Shown here: positions 11,028-23,516 of the stretch, one piece after another
Layout: the number at the start of each line of letters is the position of its first letter
Numbering within the stretch: the stretch's first letter is position 1
From: Corallium rubrum
Taxonomy: Eukaryota; Cnidaria; Anthozoa; Scleralcyonacea; Coralliidae
Reading direction: 5' to 3'
NCBI GenBank assembly: GCA_964035015.1
Contig: OZ036002.1
Location: forward strand, 4,178,377 to 4,242,376
Length of the DNA stretch: 64,000 nt
Made by a program: the position numbers and the translations under genes
The notes under the pieces: generated by a model
The model's database searches: none
Told to the model about the DNA's origin: nothing
Seen by the model: the letters and a program-made list of their open reading frames with translations, nothing else

Positions 11028-11945
11028 GTTCATTTCAACTTTTTGTCTTGTTTTTAATCCATATACTTCAGTTTTTCAAGAAGTTCATCTTCGCGGGTTG
11101 TTTTATATTATTTTTTGAGCATAAATTATAGTAGACTATAGTTGAGTGTGGCGCCTGGACAGTATATCATTGCGTTATAGGATGTGCACTGACACTTTTA
11201 AAGGTGATAGAACGTATAATACCTGATAATACTTATAGTTCGAGCCAAAGCCCTTGGGCCCTTCAAACTGCAAAGTCTTCCTGCTGTTCCCTTTTCGTAT
11301 TGAGTATTCAGAATCTTCCTCTTGTTGTTTTTTGGTGTTTAGTATCCAGAGATATGGAACATCCTCAATTATTACAACGAGTCGACCAAGGTCGAGTGAG
11401 AGAGAAGTTATATAGTAAGTTACAGCCCAGGAAAACGGAAACTGTTCCTTCCACGGATATTTCAAGTCTATCACGAACCTTGTTTTCTTAATCACCTTGA
11501 AATGCCATCGTTCAAGTCAAGATTCCGGTGTAGCCCATCTTTTAGCACACAGCTTTGTATTAACGACTTACGTTGGGCGGGACGATGAGAAGAAGGAAGT
11601 GAGTGGGAAAAAGGGGAGTGAGCGAGGAAAAAGAGAATGGGCTCGGCCACTCCTTTATTCAAGTCCAACCTGAGAATAAACACGCACAAGATTCCATGGA
11701 AACGGATAAGGCTTCAATTAGTAAACAGTTTGGCAACCCAAGTGAAGGGTAAGACATGGTGTAGAGAGAGGGCTACTCTGATTTTAAAGTAGGATTTGCT
11801 GTGTGTATATGAACTATGTCAACATCCACGAATCCAGGACCCATAATAATCTTTGTTATATAGCTAGAGTTTCACTGGATGCAACGATGACTGTCATTGG
11901 TTGGTTTGTGGTCACATGACCTTAGCTAAATTTCAATGTCTACCG

Positions 11946-12007
11946 AGCGGGCAATAATTGAGAACTTATTGCCTGCTTGGTCAATAAGTTTTCAATTGTT
12001 GCCCGCT
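11946..12007. repeat. Short hairpin palindrome
   Basis: AGCGGGCAATAATTGAGAAC at 11946 pairs with the inverted copy ending TTGCCCGCT at 12007, with a loop of about 9 nt. Confidence 0.7.
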
Positions 12008-12275
12008 AGAACTTTGAACTCTTCACGGCATCCTAGAAACAAAAGCTTGTTTTGTACGAAAAAAAGAATATTTAAAGACCTTCAAAGCATGTGTGAAGAT
12101 TAACTGGAGAAATGTATTGCTGTTCTTTTGTTCTGAGACTCATATTTGTTTGGTTGAAGTGAAATTACGGAGCCAGGCGAAATTTTTTGGTAAGTCTTAG
12201 CGTTTGTCTTTTGTGTATACTTTCCCTTGATAAACGTCGAAATTATTCAGCGAAACTCAAGCTATATAACAAAAC

Positions 12276-12410
12276 ACTTAATGTCTGATCCCTCGGGAAA
12301 CAGTTAGTTTTGTTTTCCTTCGAGTATCGATGTTTCCCTCGACTTCGTCTTGGAAAATATCAAGACTCTCGGGAAAACAAAACTGTTTCCCTCGGGAGCA
12401 GACATTAAGT
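12276..12410. mobile_element. Palindromic MITE, 135 bp
   Basis: ACTTAATGTCTGATCCCTCG at the left is mirrored by CGGGAGCAGACATTAAGT at the right; the arms of about 45 bp enclose a TCGA-rich loop. Confidence 0.75.
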
Positions 12411-13224
12411 ATATAATATACCTTATACAAAGGAACATCTTCCCTATAGTTCTCATCGAGTTAAAGACTTAAAGAAAGACTTGTGAATGTTTAGGAGATC
12501 TCGAAGTAGCCGTGACAACATTTGCTCATTAGACACACTTGTTTGAAGAGCTCTACTGTAGATGATGACTAATGTAGTGGTAATGACGTGATGACTGAAA
12601 TACTACATGATAAGAAAAGTCCAAGCTAAGGGTGTAACGGAAAACCTTCTACCGCAAACCACAAAAGTGCTGTAACTATATAGTCGTGCGAGTTTAGCAA
12701 GAAAAAGTCAATTGACAACGTGATTTATTCTTGTGGACTAAAACCTTTACATAGTAATGGTCTATGTTTGCAAGAAAAGATCCATAGTCGAGAGAAGTAC
12801 GTATATAAATTAGTCAGCGGAGTAGTATATATGGTTAGTCGCGCAGGGTCCATGCAGGAATCCTGACACCTTATGTCGCAAGCTGAGGGATTTGCAGTAG
12901 CAGATCGGCCATATGGAGCACCGAGGGAACTCTCAGTGGCTAGTTCATCTGAAAGCCGCTGGGTGAGTTCATACGTCACCTCAGAAGGTTGCTGTCGGAC
13001 TGATAAGTCGGTCCAACGTTCGGAAGGCTGCTGGACCATGCAGTTCAGAAGACTGCCGGGCCGCAGTCAAATCTGAATTTCCCCATGAATCATGATGGTA
13101 GGCCTCTCCGATGAAATTTCCAGGTACAGCCTACAGGTTTCGAGCCCAGTCCGCTTCTGGAGATTCGGAACACCCATTTCGGCACTTGATCGTTCTATAC
13201 CCGTTCAACTTGCAAGAATATTTT

Positions 13225-13770
13225 TTAAAAATTTTTTTTAACTTTCTATACCCTTTCAAGTGAGAATACCCGCACATAAACTACTAGTTGAATCTGGCCG
13301 ATATAACAAAACCCCGTACGTGGAACGAAAGTGTACTTTATGTCACTCGAATGAAATCGGTGATGAATTTCACTACTTAATGTCCAGCTCCAACAAAAGT
13401 TTGTAGAGCTTCGAAATACTTTTATAAATAATATATAGTGTCAACGCGTCTTTCCGTTTACTTGACATAAAGGATTTCTTTCTATATATAATAAATGTAC
13501 ACGCTAAGTGTATTATGAAAATAATATCAAAATATTTTCATATTCTTTCATTATATGATAGTCATTATATTGTCTAACCCATATTACCATACACTGTACT
13601 TCTAGCTATATTATCTAACTCACATTACTATACCCTTTACACTTTTAAACATAGTTTGTATGGTGTTATCTAGTTCATGTTTATACGGTACGTTCGGTAC
13701 TTTTATGCAAATGTCTTTTCATATGTGCCTGTATTGGTATTTGATGAATAAAGTATTATTATTATTACTT
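13225..13770 (+). mobile_element. LINE 3' end, degraded copy
   Basis: Translates in pieces to HKLLVESGRY, RKCTLCHSNEIGDEFHYL, the Cys/His tail of a LINE ORF2, then a 3' UTR ending GAATAAAGTATTATTATTATT. Related to the better copy at 14014-14587. Confidence 0.7.
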
Positions 13771-14013
13771 GCAATCCGTAATGATGATTGTACGAATTTT
13801 GACTTTGGTTATTAAATTCTGGTTAAGAGTGAGTAGTTCATCCTATATAGGAATCAATTAGTAGGAAAGGCAGCTCGTGTAGTATTCAGTCATGTTCTCA
13901 GAGTGCTAAATTCACTGATTTCTTGTTGAATATGTGTGATATCGGGTCTTTGGAGAATACTGCATGGTTATGTCTAAAAATGATATTAATAATCTATCTA
14001 AATCATATCAAAA

Positions 14014-14487
14014 ATGAATTACGTAAAAGATATAATACTATATGGAAAGATCAGACTCAACAGTAAATTGCGTATCTTAAACCTTGCGAAACCACATTTG
14101 GAATTTGAAAGTTATTTATCTCGAGTCAAAAATGTAAAGCATCGTCAAGCGGTTACAAGGTTTAGGGTATCCGCACATAAGTTTCCAAGTGAAGTTGGGC
14201 GATATACAAATATCGCATACAATTTACGATTATGTCCCATTTGTAAGTCAAAGGATGTAGGTGACGAATATCATTATTTCTCAAATTGTAATAATGATAA
14301 ATTAGTAAATCTTCGAGAAAATTTCATAAACGAGATATCAAATATTAATAGTAGCTTTAAACTGTTGAGTAAAAACGATCTATTTCATTATTGTATGGCT
14401 ATGCATGATGAATGCATAATAGAATGTACAGCCAAATATGTATATAGTTTAACCAAGATTTTCAATGACTCTACTGTAGGTAATTAG
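14014..14487 (+). CDS. LINE ORF2 C-terminal fragment
   Basis: 157-aa open fragment of a non-LTR retrotransposon ORF2, downstream of the RT. RFRVSAHKFPSEVGRYTN is followed by LCPICKSKDVGDEYHYFSNC, the Cys-Cys-His-Cys tail common in such elements. It lacks the RT and endonuclease domains, so it is a 5'-truncated copy. The 3' UTR runs to about 14587 and ends GGAAATAAAGATTATTATTA, a LINE-type tail. The neighbouring older copy at 13.2-13.8 kb lies in the same orientation. No host function implied. Confidence 0.75.
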   Translation: MNYVKDIILYGKIRLNSKLRILNLAKPHLEFESYLSRVKNVKHRQAVTRFRVSAHKFPSEVGRYTNIAYNLRLCPICKSKDVGDEYHYFSNCNNDKLVNLRENFINEISNINSSFKLLSKNDLFHYCMAMHDECIIECTAKYVYSLTKIFNDSTVGN

Positions 14488-14587
14488 TTTATTAGGTGAA
14501 TAACTTTTTTTGTATTAACATTTGTATTAGTATCCTATGTACCAATAATGGTGTGATGGAAATAAAGATTATTATTATTATTATTAT

Positions 14588-16106
14588 CTAATCGTTGCTC
14601 TGCTGGAAGAGGGGGGAGCACACGATATCCAGTATGTTTTGATGAATCAATGCTCGACTATATATAGACCAACCGGGAGAGCATTTTATTATAGACGACT
14701 AGCTATCATCACAGTTCTATCATCTTGTCTATGATCAAAGCGTCCTCCAGTTATCCCAGTTAAGAAGTAATTAATGCGTGAAGATAAAAATTTGGCAAGT
14801 GCCATCGACACCATTGCGACAGATTGCGACAATACCTGTTATTTGTATAATCCGTTAAATCACTGCAGACAATTCTAATTACTTATTCCTGACGACGTCA
14901 CTGGAATATCATATGCAAACAAACTGCTTAAATATCGTTATTGCTTTCATAAACTCATTCATAATTCATGAAAAAAAAAATCCATGCTCAATGAACGTCT
15001 CAAAACAAAAAACACTCCTTGTGCTTGATACGTTTCTCGCTGGATTTTACGTCTGCATGAAAACAAGGTTCATTTTCGAAATCACTCCGCCAATAAACTC
15101 GAGAGATATGAGAAATGCAAGTAATATGCCATATCGATGATAGAATACTAGTATGTTAACTAATTATAATAGTTTTGAAATAAACTAAAAGAAAAACCAA
15201 GAATATTCTCGAAGATAATTTTGTTTTTGTACTTACAAGTTACAACAACGAAGTCTCTAGGGAAATTCAGCCTCAGACGTGGCAAAACTTCTCTTAAATT
15301 TTAATATTCGTCTGACGTTGTTTGACAGTGTTTGCCTTTAATCTTTATCAGATCAGACGAGATCTGAAGAATTTTAAATATAACTTTCAGCTAATGAGCC
15401 GTGCACGTTTCTTGGATGTGTTCGTATATATAGTAGCCACCAGCTCCTCTCGATGTCCAGAGAAAGGGTCCGACGTGTATACTATGTCCAAGATGCAAAC
15501 TGATAGTGATACAGTGATAGGACGAACAAAATAAACTTTATCCACGTGCACAAGGAGTATTGTACAAATACACGCCTCTTCGACTTCGGTTTAAGTACCA
15601 AAAGAAAGAAGGCTCTAGAGATATATTATTTTAACAAGTTGCCCCTTGACTCAAAAGTCAACCAGCCGCTTTCGGAGAAATATTGCAATGAATTCACACA
15701 AAAACCGCGGATTCGAAGTCAACACAGATAAACAAAATACTTATAATTTATATCCTTTCGTTTTCCCACTACGAAACTTCCCGTTTATATTATCCTACTT
15801 GGTCCTTGGAATCTAAATTGTCTGAATTGTGATATGTTTAATAAATTTTTCATCTGTACACGTCTTTCTTCAAACATTTATTTACGCACCGTCCCGGTTG
15901 CCAGACATTTCTATACCGGTGAAGTTATATAACTTCTATTCAACTTCGATGGCAACAAGTTAAACAACTCTTATCGAATTTGTGAAGATTAAATACAAGT
16001 GAAGAAATTTTCGCTTCGTGGTGAGAATGATTCGGAAGAAGAAACGAAGGAATGAAACGGGGAATTCTCCTCGACATATTTAAATCTAATTGTTAATCCC
16101 ATATCA

Positions 16107-16137
<31 letters not shown>

Positions 16138-18690
16138 AAGAGAAAAATGTCTTACCTTCGACAAACGACGACTTGAAGAGTCCAAGCAATCAACCAAGTG
16201 GCGAGAAGAGCGAAAGTTTCTTCGATGGTCAGTGCCCACGTGGAATCACCATGGGGCTTAATTCTGCTGAACTAACACTTTTGTCTCGATACATATACAT
16301 GTATATAGGGTCCAAGGTCACTGTCTGCCTTACTGGATAATTCAAAATGATTTCAATGCGAAGTATTGACCGTCCTAATCAAGACAGCAGGAAGGAAATT
16401 AAAAAAAATATATACAGACGTGACTGAGATAGACCAATATTTATAAATATAAAGTTACACGAAATTAGTCGGTGAACAAAATTCCCGACGTTTGGGAAAT
16501 AGCTGATGAATACAGAAAGGAAACACCACCTTATCTATCTTCCTCGCAATAATGACAGATTTAAGCTTTTCCAAATTAGAGAAATTCTTGTAATTCCTGG
16601 ATTTCCGTCAAGTTCTCCAGTGAAATCACGGGAATAAATGACAACTTATTGATAAACGACACAAACCGAAAACAAACATTTTCAAACTCAAAATATGAGC
16701 TAAATCAAGGCAACGAGTGAAACATTGTAGCTTTATTGCAAAGTCATTATCAGATCATCAAGTGATTAGTATGAAATATCAACGTTCTTTATTTGTATTA
16801 TTATATTTAGGATGCTGGAAATTATACAAGATTCCAGATAACTATAGGGTTAAACTACAAAGTAAGATTAGAAAATTCGAAATTTTTCAAAATATATTTG
16901 TATGGTCGAATGTATATTTTTCTCATATCGACATCCGGTCAACTCAGACGGTTTTCATACGCCACATTTTTCTCATGGTTTTCTTAATCTGTATAAAAAT
17001 AGTCTTGAATATTCAAGTTCTATTTAGGTCACAAAGTGCGTCATTGACCCGGTATTGTTTGCTGTAATTTGCATCTAATTTAACTTGGATATAGCGGACA
17101 TATATCCAGGGAGAAAATCTGGGCAACGTTGAAGGGAAACAAATATTCTGTCGGTTTTTTTAGTGAGTGTGGTTTTCAGTGGGATGTTATAGTTCTTGTG
17201 TAAGCAAAAGTCTTATTTGAAGCAAGAATATCACTTTAATGTCGAACCGACGAAAACTGCCGTAGAAACTGAAATTGCAGTCACAAACACCAGCGGTTAT
17301 CCATAGTTCGCGTACGTCGTCCAAAAGGCGAAAAGAGGTGCCAAGAGTCTCGCGTTTAGATCACTGCTGATCGATCTCTAAGGAAGACTGGATCAAGCAA
17401 CTATTGTTTGGAAAATGAAGCCAGAATCCGCCAATACTAAGGGACCAACTGCATCGTCGCTATGGAGTTGCTTTCTGTTCTTTTTCAGGGGCGCAACTAG
17501 AAAACTTCGAGGGCAGGGGTTGAACGCAAAACGAGGGCAAAGTCGTTCAGTATTCTAAACAATTTGGGATACTAGATATCCTCGTTAAGTCGTTATGCTT
17601 CTTCGAGAACACTCAACAACCACAACAACAATCAGTGCCGTAGCAAGATGTAAAAAAGTGGAGGGGCAGTAGTGACAATTAGTGACCGCATTTGTAGGGG
17701 GGTCCGGAGGTCCTCCCCCGGAAATTTTTGAAATCTAGAACCTTGGAAACACCATTTGCAGCAATTTGAGCGAACTTTTTCATCTACTTCTAAAGCGAGT
17801 ATAAATGTCTCTTCGAATAGATAGTGTTTGGTACGTTGGACGATTTTCTGATTTTCTTCTTCGTTGTTTTGGTTTCCAGTGCGGGGCCCCCCAAATCGCG
17901 GGGCCCGTAGCATTTGCTACATCAGGGACTTTAAGATTCACGGCAACGGACTACGGCCACAGTAGAAAGTTTAACAGTGATATTAAATGGTGATATTAAA
18001 TGGTATTTATACATTCAGATTTCAAGATACATTATCGCACGGACTTGCCTTGTTCTTAAATTCTTGAAGAGATACACTTGTTCAATCTATGCTAATCGCG
18101 AGAGTAAGGTTAAGCTTTCCCAGGCTTCTGTAGTGATTCAGGTTCCGCGTTGTCTTTACAACGTAAAAATGCTTTTTCTACGTTGTCAACAGAGTCACGA
18201 CGACATGAAAATTACTCTTGAGACCGTCATTTGCAAAAGCTCTTTGTATATGACATACAATTCTATTGTTCAAACACGTTGCCGTAGTCGCAGTCGTTGT
18301 GTTTTCTTAAAGTCCCTATCTGCTACTGTACTAATCCAGCACTGAGCCGCCTAACCGAGATCTCGATTACCCGGGTTGTTTTTTCCTCATGTAAACACGA
18401 TTGACCGGGCTAGCTCGCCTACCAGGGCTGGCATTAAAAGCTTCGTGCACGCGACAAAATTTGTTTTTGTCAGCTTTTTTCGACATATTAACAATTCAAC
18501 AAGCTCTGCTTGTTCATGTACACTTCATATTTAAAACAATGAGACTTCGTGTCTTGATAAATTATGCAATTAACACAACAAGCAAGCAAGCCCGGCTATA
18601 AGCGTCTGACGAGCTAATCCTTCTCATGTAAACACAATAAAAATAATCTCGGTAAAGTGAGCTAGCTCGGGTAGCCTGGCTCGCCTCCAT
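14588..18690. other. Long stretch with no recognised gene
   Basis: Short ORFs at 14913, 15322, 15546, 16717 and 17977 (60-122 aa) show no recognisable motif. A short ATCT/AT microsatellite lies at 16110-16138. GTGCCGTAGCAAG at about 17636 with a GGGGGGTCCGG block nearby resembles one end of a hAT-like element. 18.37-18.68 kb repeats CATGTAAACAC and GCTAGCTCG words typical of MITEs. Confidence 0.35.
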
Positions 18691-18699
18691 TTGAACACC

Positions 18700-19086
18700 C
18701 ACTTTAGCCGTGTTTACACTGCAAGCCATGGCCTGGCCTTGGCCTGACCCGGGGTAAATGTGTCGTGTTTACACTGGCACAAGCCTGACCAAGGCCAAAG
18801 CATAGGCCAACAAAAGAAGGAAGCCCAGATATGCTGCCCAGGACGTGTTTACATTGCCAACAAGAAACTATTTCCAAAAAGAAATAGCTGTTTCGTTCCC
18901 GTCAGCCTCTTATAAGAGGCTGTTAGAGGCTGTTGCATGTCGATTGGGGGCAATGACGAATTTTAGCTCGGCCAATTCCCGCCAGTGGTCTGACGCGACA
19001 AAGCCTAAAATTTTGGAAGCAAACGTTTTTGATGGTTAGTAGGCCAAAGTTAGGCCAAGGGTTGCAGTGTAAACACGGCTTTAGTG
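18700..19086. mobile_element. MITE with about 25-bp inverted repeats
   Basis: CACTTTAGCCGTGTTTACAC at 18700 is mirrored by GTGTAAACACGGCTTTAGTG ending at 19086. The interior repeats TTGGCCTG and AGGCCAA words. Confidence 0.75.
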
Positions 19087-19143
19087 TTACTTTTTAAAGT
19101 GCACATGCATGACACTAAAATTCATCCCAAAACGAAACGACAC

Positions 19144-19213
19144 GAAACAAAACAAAACAAAACAAAACAAAACAAAACAAAACAAAACAAAACAAAACAA
19201 AACAAGACAAAAA
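19144..19213 (+). repeat. (AAACA)n microsatellite
   Basis: About a dozen ACAAA pentamers, then imperfect A-rich sequence. Confidence 0.95.
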
Positions 19214-19662
19214 AAAACAAAAACGAAACGACTGAACGAAACAATCCCAGCGTATGTACTTACCTCAAGTTAATATCGGGCATCATTTTAGCCTGCAAAC
19301 AGACTGTTTTCGAGAAGGACGTCTGTTCATAGGCTATAGAGTCATTTTCGCACCTCATATTGCGTATTCCCTGTAATCTTATTTCGCCATTTGCTAAGAA
19401 TTCCAGCCCAGGTCAAGCAATTCGGAACGAACATGTGTTCAGAACGGCTGAGAGGTTTTGAACGATGTTCAAATAAGTTCTGAATTCCATTTGTCACTGA
19501 TAACTTTCAACATTTTCCAATATCTACAAAGTAAGGTACGTATACGTTTAAACAGTTCAAAATTAGGATTTTTGTATTTCTAAAAAAAATATTCTATTTC
19601 TTAAAATGTCATGTATGGATTTTTTTTATTTATTATATAGATGCGAGTGTTTTACTAGTCTG

Positions 19663-19846
19663 GTACCCTGGCCCAATTTCAAAAGAAATATGGGCCAGGT
19701 ATATAACCACTAATCTCATTCTCGCGTCATCAGGGCTAAATCCACTTTTCACTCATAGCCACTAAAAACGCGCGAAATTTCAACCAATAGGAAAGCAGAA
19801 GTCGTTAGTGGTTACCTGGCCCATATTCTTTGATTGGGCCAGGGAC
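19663..19846. mobile_element. MITE with GGCCCA-type inverted repeats
   Basis: CCCTGGCCCAA...ATGGGCCAGGTA...AACCACTAA on the left is mirrored by TTAGTGGTTACCTGGCCCAT and ATTGGGCCAGGG on the right. Confidence 0.75.
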
Positions 19847-19850
19847 AACC

Positions 19851-20118
19851 AAGAGAAGAGAAGAGAAGAGAAGAGAGGAGAGGAGAGGAGAGGAAAAGAG
19901 AAGAGAAGAGAAGAGAAGAGAAGAGAAGAGAAGAGAAGAGAAGAGAAGAGAAGAGAAGAGAAGAGAAGAGAAGAGAAGAGAAGAGAAGAGAAGAGAAGAG
20001 AAGAGAAGAGAAGAGAAGAGAAGAGAAGAGAAGAGAAGAGAAGAGAAGAGAAGAGAAGGGAAGAGAACAGAAGAGAAGAGAAGAGAAGAGAAGAGAAGAG
20101 CAGAGAAGAGAAGAGAAA
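19851..20118 (+). repeat. (AAGAG)n pentanucleotide array, about 265 bp
   Basis: Nearly pure AAGAG units with a few AGGAG, AGGGA and AACAG variants. Overlapping long ORFs on both strands are translations of the repeat. Confidence 0.97.
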
Positions 20119-20165
20119 GTGTCGAATGTGATAAATACATAGAGGATATTACACGGTGGTGCGAA

Positions 20166-20276
20166 GATATGGATTTTATCTTCGAGTGGTGAAAACAAGA
20201 TTTTACGAATGAGCGTAGCTCATCGAATGAGTAAAATATCGTTTTTACCACGAGAAGATAAATTCATATCTTCAAG
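20166..20276. repeat. Hairpin palindrome, about 110 bp
   Basis: GAAGATATGGATTTTATCTT at the left is mirrored by AAGATAAATTCATATCTTC at the right; the centre is ATGAGCGTAGCTCAT. Confidence 0.65.
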
Positions 20277-20867
20277 CCAGCGTGTAGTTTTCTTTTTATT
20301 ATATAAATTCAGTGCAAAAAGAGGTAAAATTCTTAATGACGTCATCAATGGCTGCATATTCTCTAGTAAAACAATAGCCTGGTACCCGGGTTGAGGTAAT
20401 TTCGAACGGAAGAAACTGTGCGCATGGACTAGGCTATTATATTGGAATGTGACACCTACGAGTGTCTATAGTACAGACCAACTTTAGCAAACGAAAAATG
20501 CATCAAGATAAAACTTTAGTTGATTATAATATGAATGAACTCCTATCAATATATGTAATCAAGGTGTTAATTCAAACCTATGTGATCTGACCGTTGGTGT
20601 TTGTTTCCTGTTTCAACCGCTTTTAGCAATTGTTAACATTATCGAAAAATCAATTGAACGATCTAGAACAGCAGTGAATACGTCTCGCTTATGCCGTGAC
20701 TATGTAAAATGTGCGAAATTCAGCAAAAACTATAGCACAAATTGAAAGGCATATCCAGTCTCCACCACACACGTTGTTATCTTGATGTCATTATCAGGTG
20801 ATACATTTTTTGGCAAATTTCAAACATTTTACATAACCGCAGATTAATTCCCCCAGCAATAATGCAA

Positions 20868-20871
<4 letters not shown>

Positions 20872-20925
<54 letters not shown>

Positions 20926-21110
20926 CGCTTACCTCAAAAGTCTGCAACAGGCTGTTTCATCTAAAAAAGAATCTTCAGGCAGGATCTGCCTGAAGATTCT
21001 TTTTTAGATGAAACAGCCTGTTGCAGACTTTTGAGGTAAGCGAAAATATATATTTGCTCTAACTATATATTATCGAGCACTCTTTGCGTTTCGTAGACCA
21101 AAACCCACAC

Positions 21111-21182
<72 letters not shown>
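20872..21182. repeat. Perfect 68-bp-arm palindrome between two (AT)n tracts
   Basis: (AT)n at about 20872-20922 and 21113-21182. Between them, arms 20915-20982 and 20986-21053 are perfect inverted copies around a 3-nt loop (GAT), including ACCTCAAAAGTCTGCAACAG and its complement. Confidence 0.92.
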
Positions 21183-21184
<2 letters not shown>

Positions 21185-21890
21185 AATAACATATATGTCC
21201 GTTTCTTTTCATCGGAGAAGAAAGAACATGGTTTCGTACAAATTAATCACAACTTAGCTTCGTATAGCGGCATATGGCTACAACATTCGCCGCTATAGGT
21301 GCCGCTATATACATAACATGCGGTTTCCTGTTTCCTGTCACGAGAAAAAGGAACACATAGTTTATCAACAACTTACAAATTCAACTTCCTATCAGCATCT
21401 TCTCTTCTGACAGGAAACCACAATGTATAGCACGCATAGTTTCACTGCGAGACGCAAACTAATCAGGAAATCTAAATGGTCTACACTTATCCGCGCGCAA
21501 CTTTTTTCTCCGTATTTAAAAAAAAAATTCCGCCTCACGAGAACAGGAAAATGGCGTTTTGAAAATGAAGTTCCACTTTGGAAAAAATGTTCCGTTTTTA
21601 ATGACCGTTAGATCTTTAAGTGTGCACGGAAAACAAATCCGTAGAAAAAGGTTGCGTTTTCAAAAGAAAGAAGGCCATTATGAGCAACTTCCTTCAGATT
21701 TCTTCCCAGTGGGTGTTTCCGGCCACAACCAATTGATGAAATTTTATGAAAATTGTTATGGAAAGGAATTTACGATATCACGAACAACCCCACTGAGATA
21801 AGTTGGGAATAGGAAGAAAGCAACCCACTCACTGAGATAAGTAGCGAGGAAAGCAATACACTGACGTCACAACGCTGCGACTTCGTAACT
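21183..21890. other. No gene recognised
   Basis: Two overlapping short ORFs (21423-21611, 21559-21801) lack any recognised motif. GTTTCCTGTTTCCTGTC and GACAGGAAACC occur 100 bp apart as a weak inverted pair. Confidence 0.3.
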
Positions 21891-21899
21891 GCGTGGACA

Positions 21900-22024
21900 A
21901 TGTTTTGGCCGAGTTAGAGATGCCAGAAGGCTTCCAGCGTAAATTGCGCCCAGTGGCAGTGTTTTGGCCGAGTCAGAGATGCCAGAAAGATTCCAGCGTT
22001 AAATTGCGCCCAGTGTTTTGGCCG
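21900..22024 (+). repeat. Tandem repeat, about 60-bp unit, 2.2 copies
   Basis: GTTTTGGCCGAGTYAGAGAT and TTCCAGCG(T)TAAATTGCGCCC occur twice, with a third partial TGTTTTGGCCGAGG. Confidence 0.85.
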
Positions 22025-22026
22025 AG

Positions 22027-22248
22027 GTACTCAAGGAGGGGGACATTGGGTGGGTGGGGAGTGGGGTGCTCCAAACCGCAATACCGCAAAAAATCGTGAA
22101 ATACCGCAGTATACAGCGCCGAAAATTTAATGTATACCGAAACTGTTAGAATGGATAAAACCGAATACCGTATCAAAGCGGCAAAATTACCGAAATACTG
22201 CACGAACACCACAATACCGAAAATCCCAATGTCCCCCTCCTCAAGTAC
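22027..22248. mobile_element. MITE with 24-bp inverted repeats
   Basis: GTACTCAAGGAGGGGGACAT at the left, reverse complement with one mismatch at the right end. The interior is rich in ATACCG words. Confidence 0.8.
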
Positions 22249-23050
22249 GGGGTTTACGCAGGCTAGGGAGGAGGGTACGAGCCTCGCTTGAATGTTGAAC
22301 ACTATATATAGCGACTATTAACACATAATTTGAAGTCTTCATCCCTCCTCCCGATAGAGTTTCAAGTTTTCAAAACCTTCCTCAACATAGTGGCAACGTC
22401 AGCTTTGCCTTAATTTGCCGGTAAGCTTAATAACAGGGGCGTAGGAAGCAGGGGGGCCGGGGGGGGCGGCCCCCTCAATATTTTATAAAGGGGGGCCGGA
22501 ATAGCTTTCGACCCCCAAAAAAATAATTGAATTTAAAAAAATTGCATTATAAGTGCGACTTCGATTGCGCTGATAGGGCAATTAATAATAATAATCCATC
22601 CTGACTCACGGATAGCATAGACTCACAAATTATAATGAAAGAATTAATGAAAGGGCCTAACGAAAGAGGTAGAGGAGACTCTGAAAATGCCATTTCCGAC
22701 GATTTAGAGACTCCAAATTTTCAAAATTCCTGATTACTGTAAAGAGACAGAGCTCAGGTGTCTCAAGGTAAACTGCTGCCACCGCCAGTGTTGTTGGTTA
22801 GCCAATATTAATGTTTGCTGCAAATCAATACCTTCCTCCTCAACACTCTACCTGATCAATTCTCAAACTCTAAATAATTTTTTGTGGTGTCATACAGTAA
22901 CTTTCCACTTCAACCGTTCCTTATTAGTGAACCTCCCTCACGGGTGATACCCGCATGCCCGCAGTTTTTTCTCGGCTCTAGACTAACCGTCTAACCTCAA
23001 TGGGTGTACAACAAGTATTTTTAAAAGTCTACTTTTATATGTAAAATATG
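22249..23050. other. No gene recognised; one hAT-like end
   Basis: CAGGGGCGTAGGAAGC at about 22436 with G/C runs looks like the left end of a hAT-like element, but no matching right end was found. Confidence 0.35.
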
Positions 23051-23053
23051 TTA

Positions 23054-23429
23054 ATAAGCCAGTTCGTAATCTCGACGGTCAATCAAAATGACGCGTTCTG
23101 CGTCGGGATAGAACTTATTCAATTCACAACATCAGGCTGGGGAATTCAGTAAAGCGAATTTGGAAGTGTAAATGAAAATGTAAATGAATCCTGCAGCCTT
23201 AGCGTCATGTTATGGATTGACTGCCTCGTACCCAGGTGTCATTTTGGGGGAGGAGGGTGTCGCGTGAAGGGGCTGATGGGAAGAGCGCACTTGAAATGGC
23301 TGCCTAAAGCGCGCTCCCGCACTCCCCCATCAATCGTGCCTGGGTACAAGGCAGATGGATTGAAATAAGTTTTATCCCGATGCAAATGCGTTAATTTGAT
23401 GCGCAGTTGAGATTATGAACTGGCTTATT
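23054..23429. mobile_element. MITE with about 70-bp inverted repeats, carrying a nested MITE
   Basis: AATAAGCCAGTTCGTAATCT at the left; GATTATGAACTGGCTTATT at the right. It is interrupted by a second palindrome at 23221-23354 (CTGCCTCGTACCCAGG / CCTGGGTACAAGGCAG). Confidence 0.8.
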
Positions 23430-23516
23430 GTGTATTAACGCAGATGTTAGTTGATCAGGTTTACAGTAAAATAGATTAATAAAGTTAGTTTCCAAAACAT
23501 AACTGCCCCTCACTCC

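Noticed and set aside
10740..11033. Ile/Tyr-rich ORFs on both strands
   Set aside because: Microsatellite translation.
16717..17067. 116-aa plus-strand ORF
   Set aside because: Hydrophobic low-quality sequence without a family motif; AT-rich chance ORF more likely.
19805..20251. Ser/Leu/Phe-rich or Arg/Glu-rich proteins over the AAGAG array
   Set aside because: Open in five frames because the pentamer has no stop; no unique sequence of substance.
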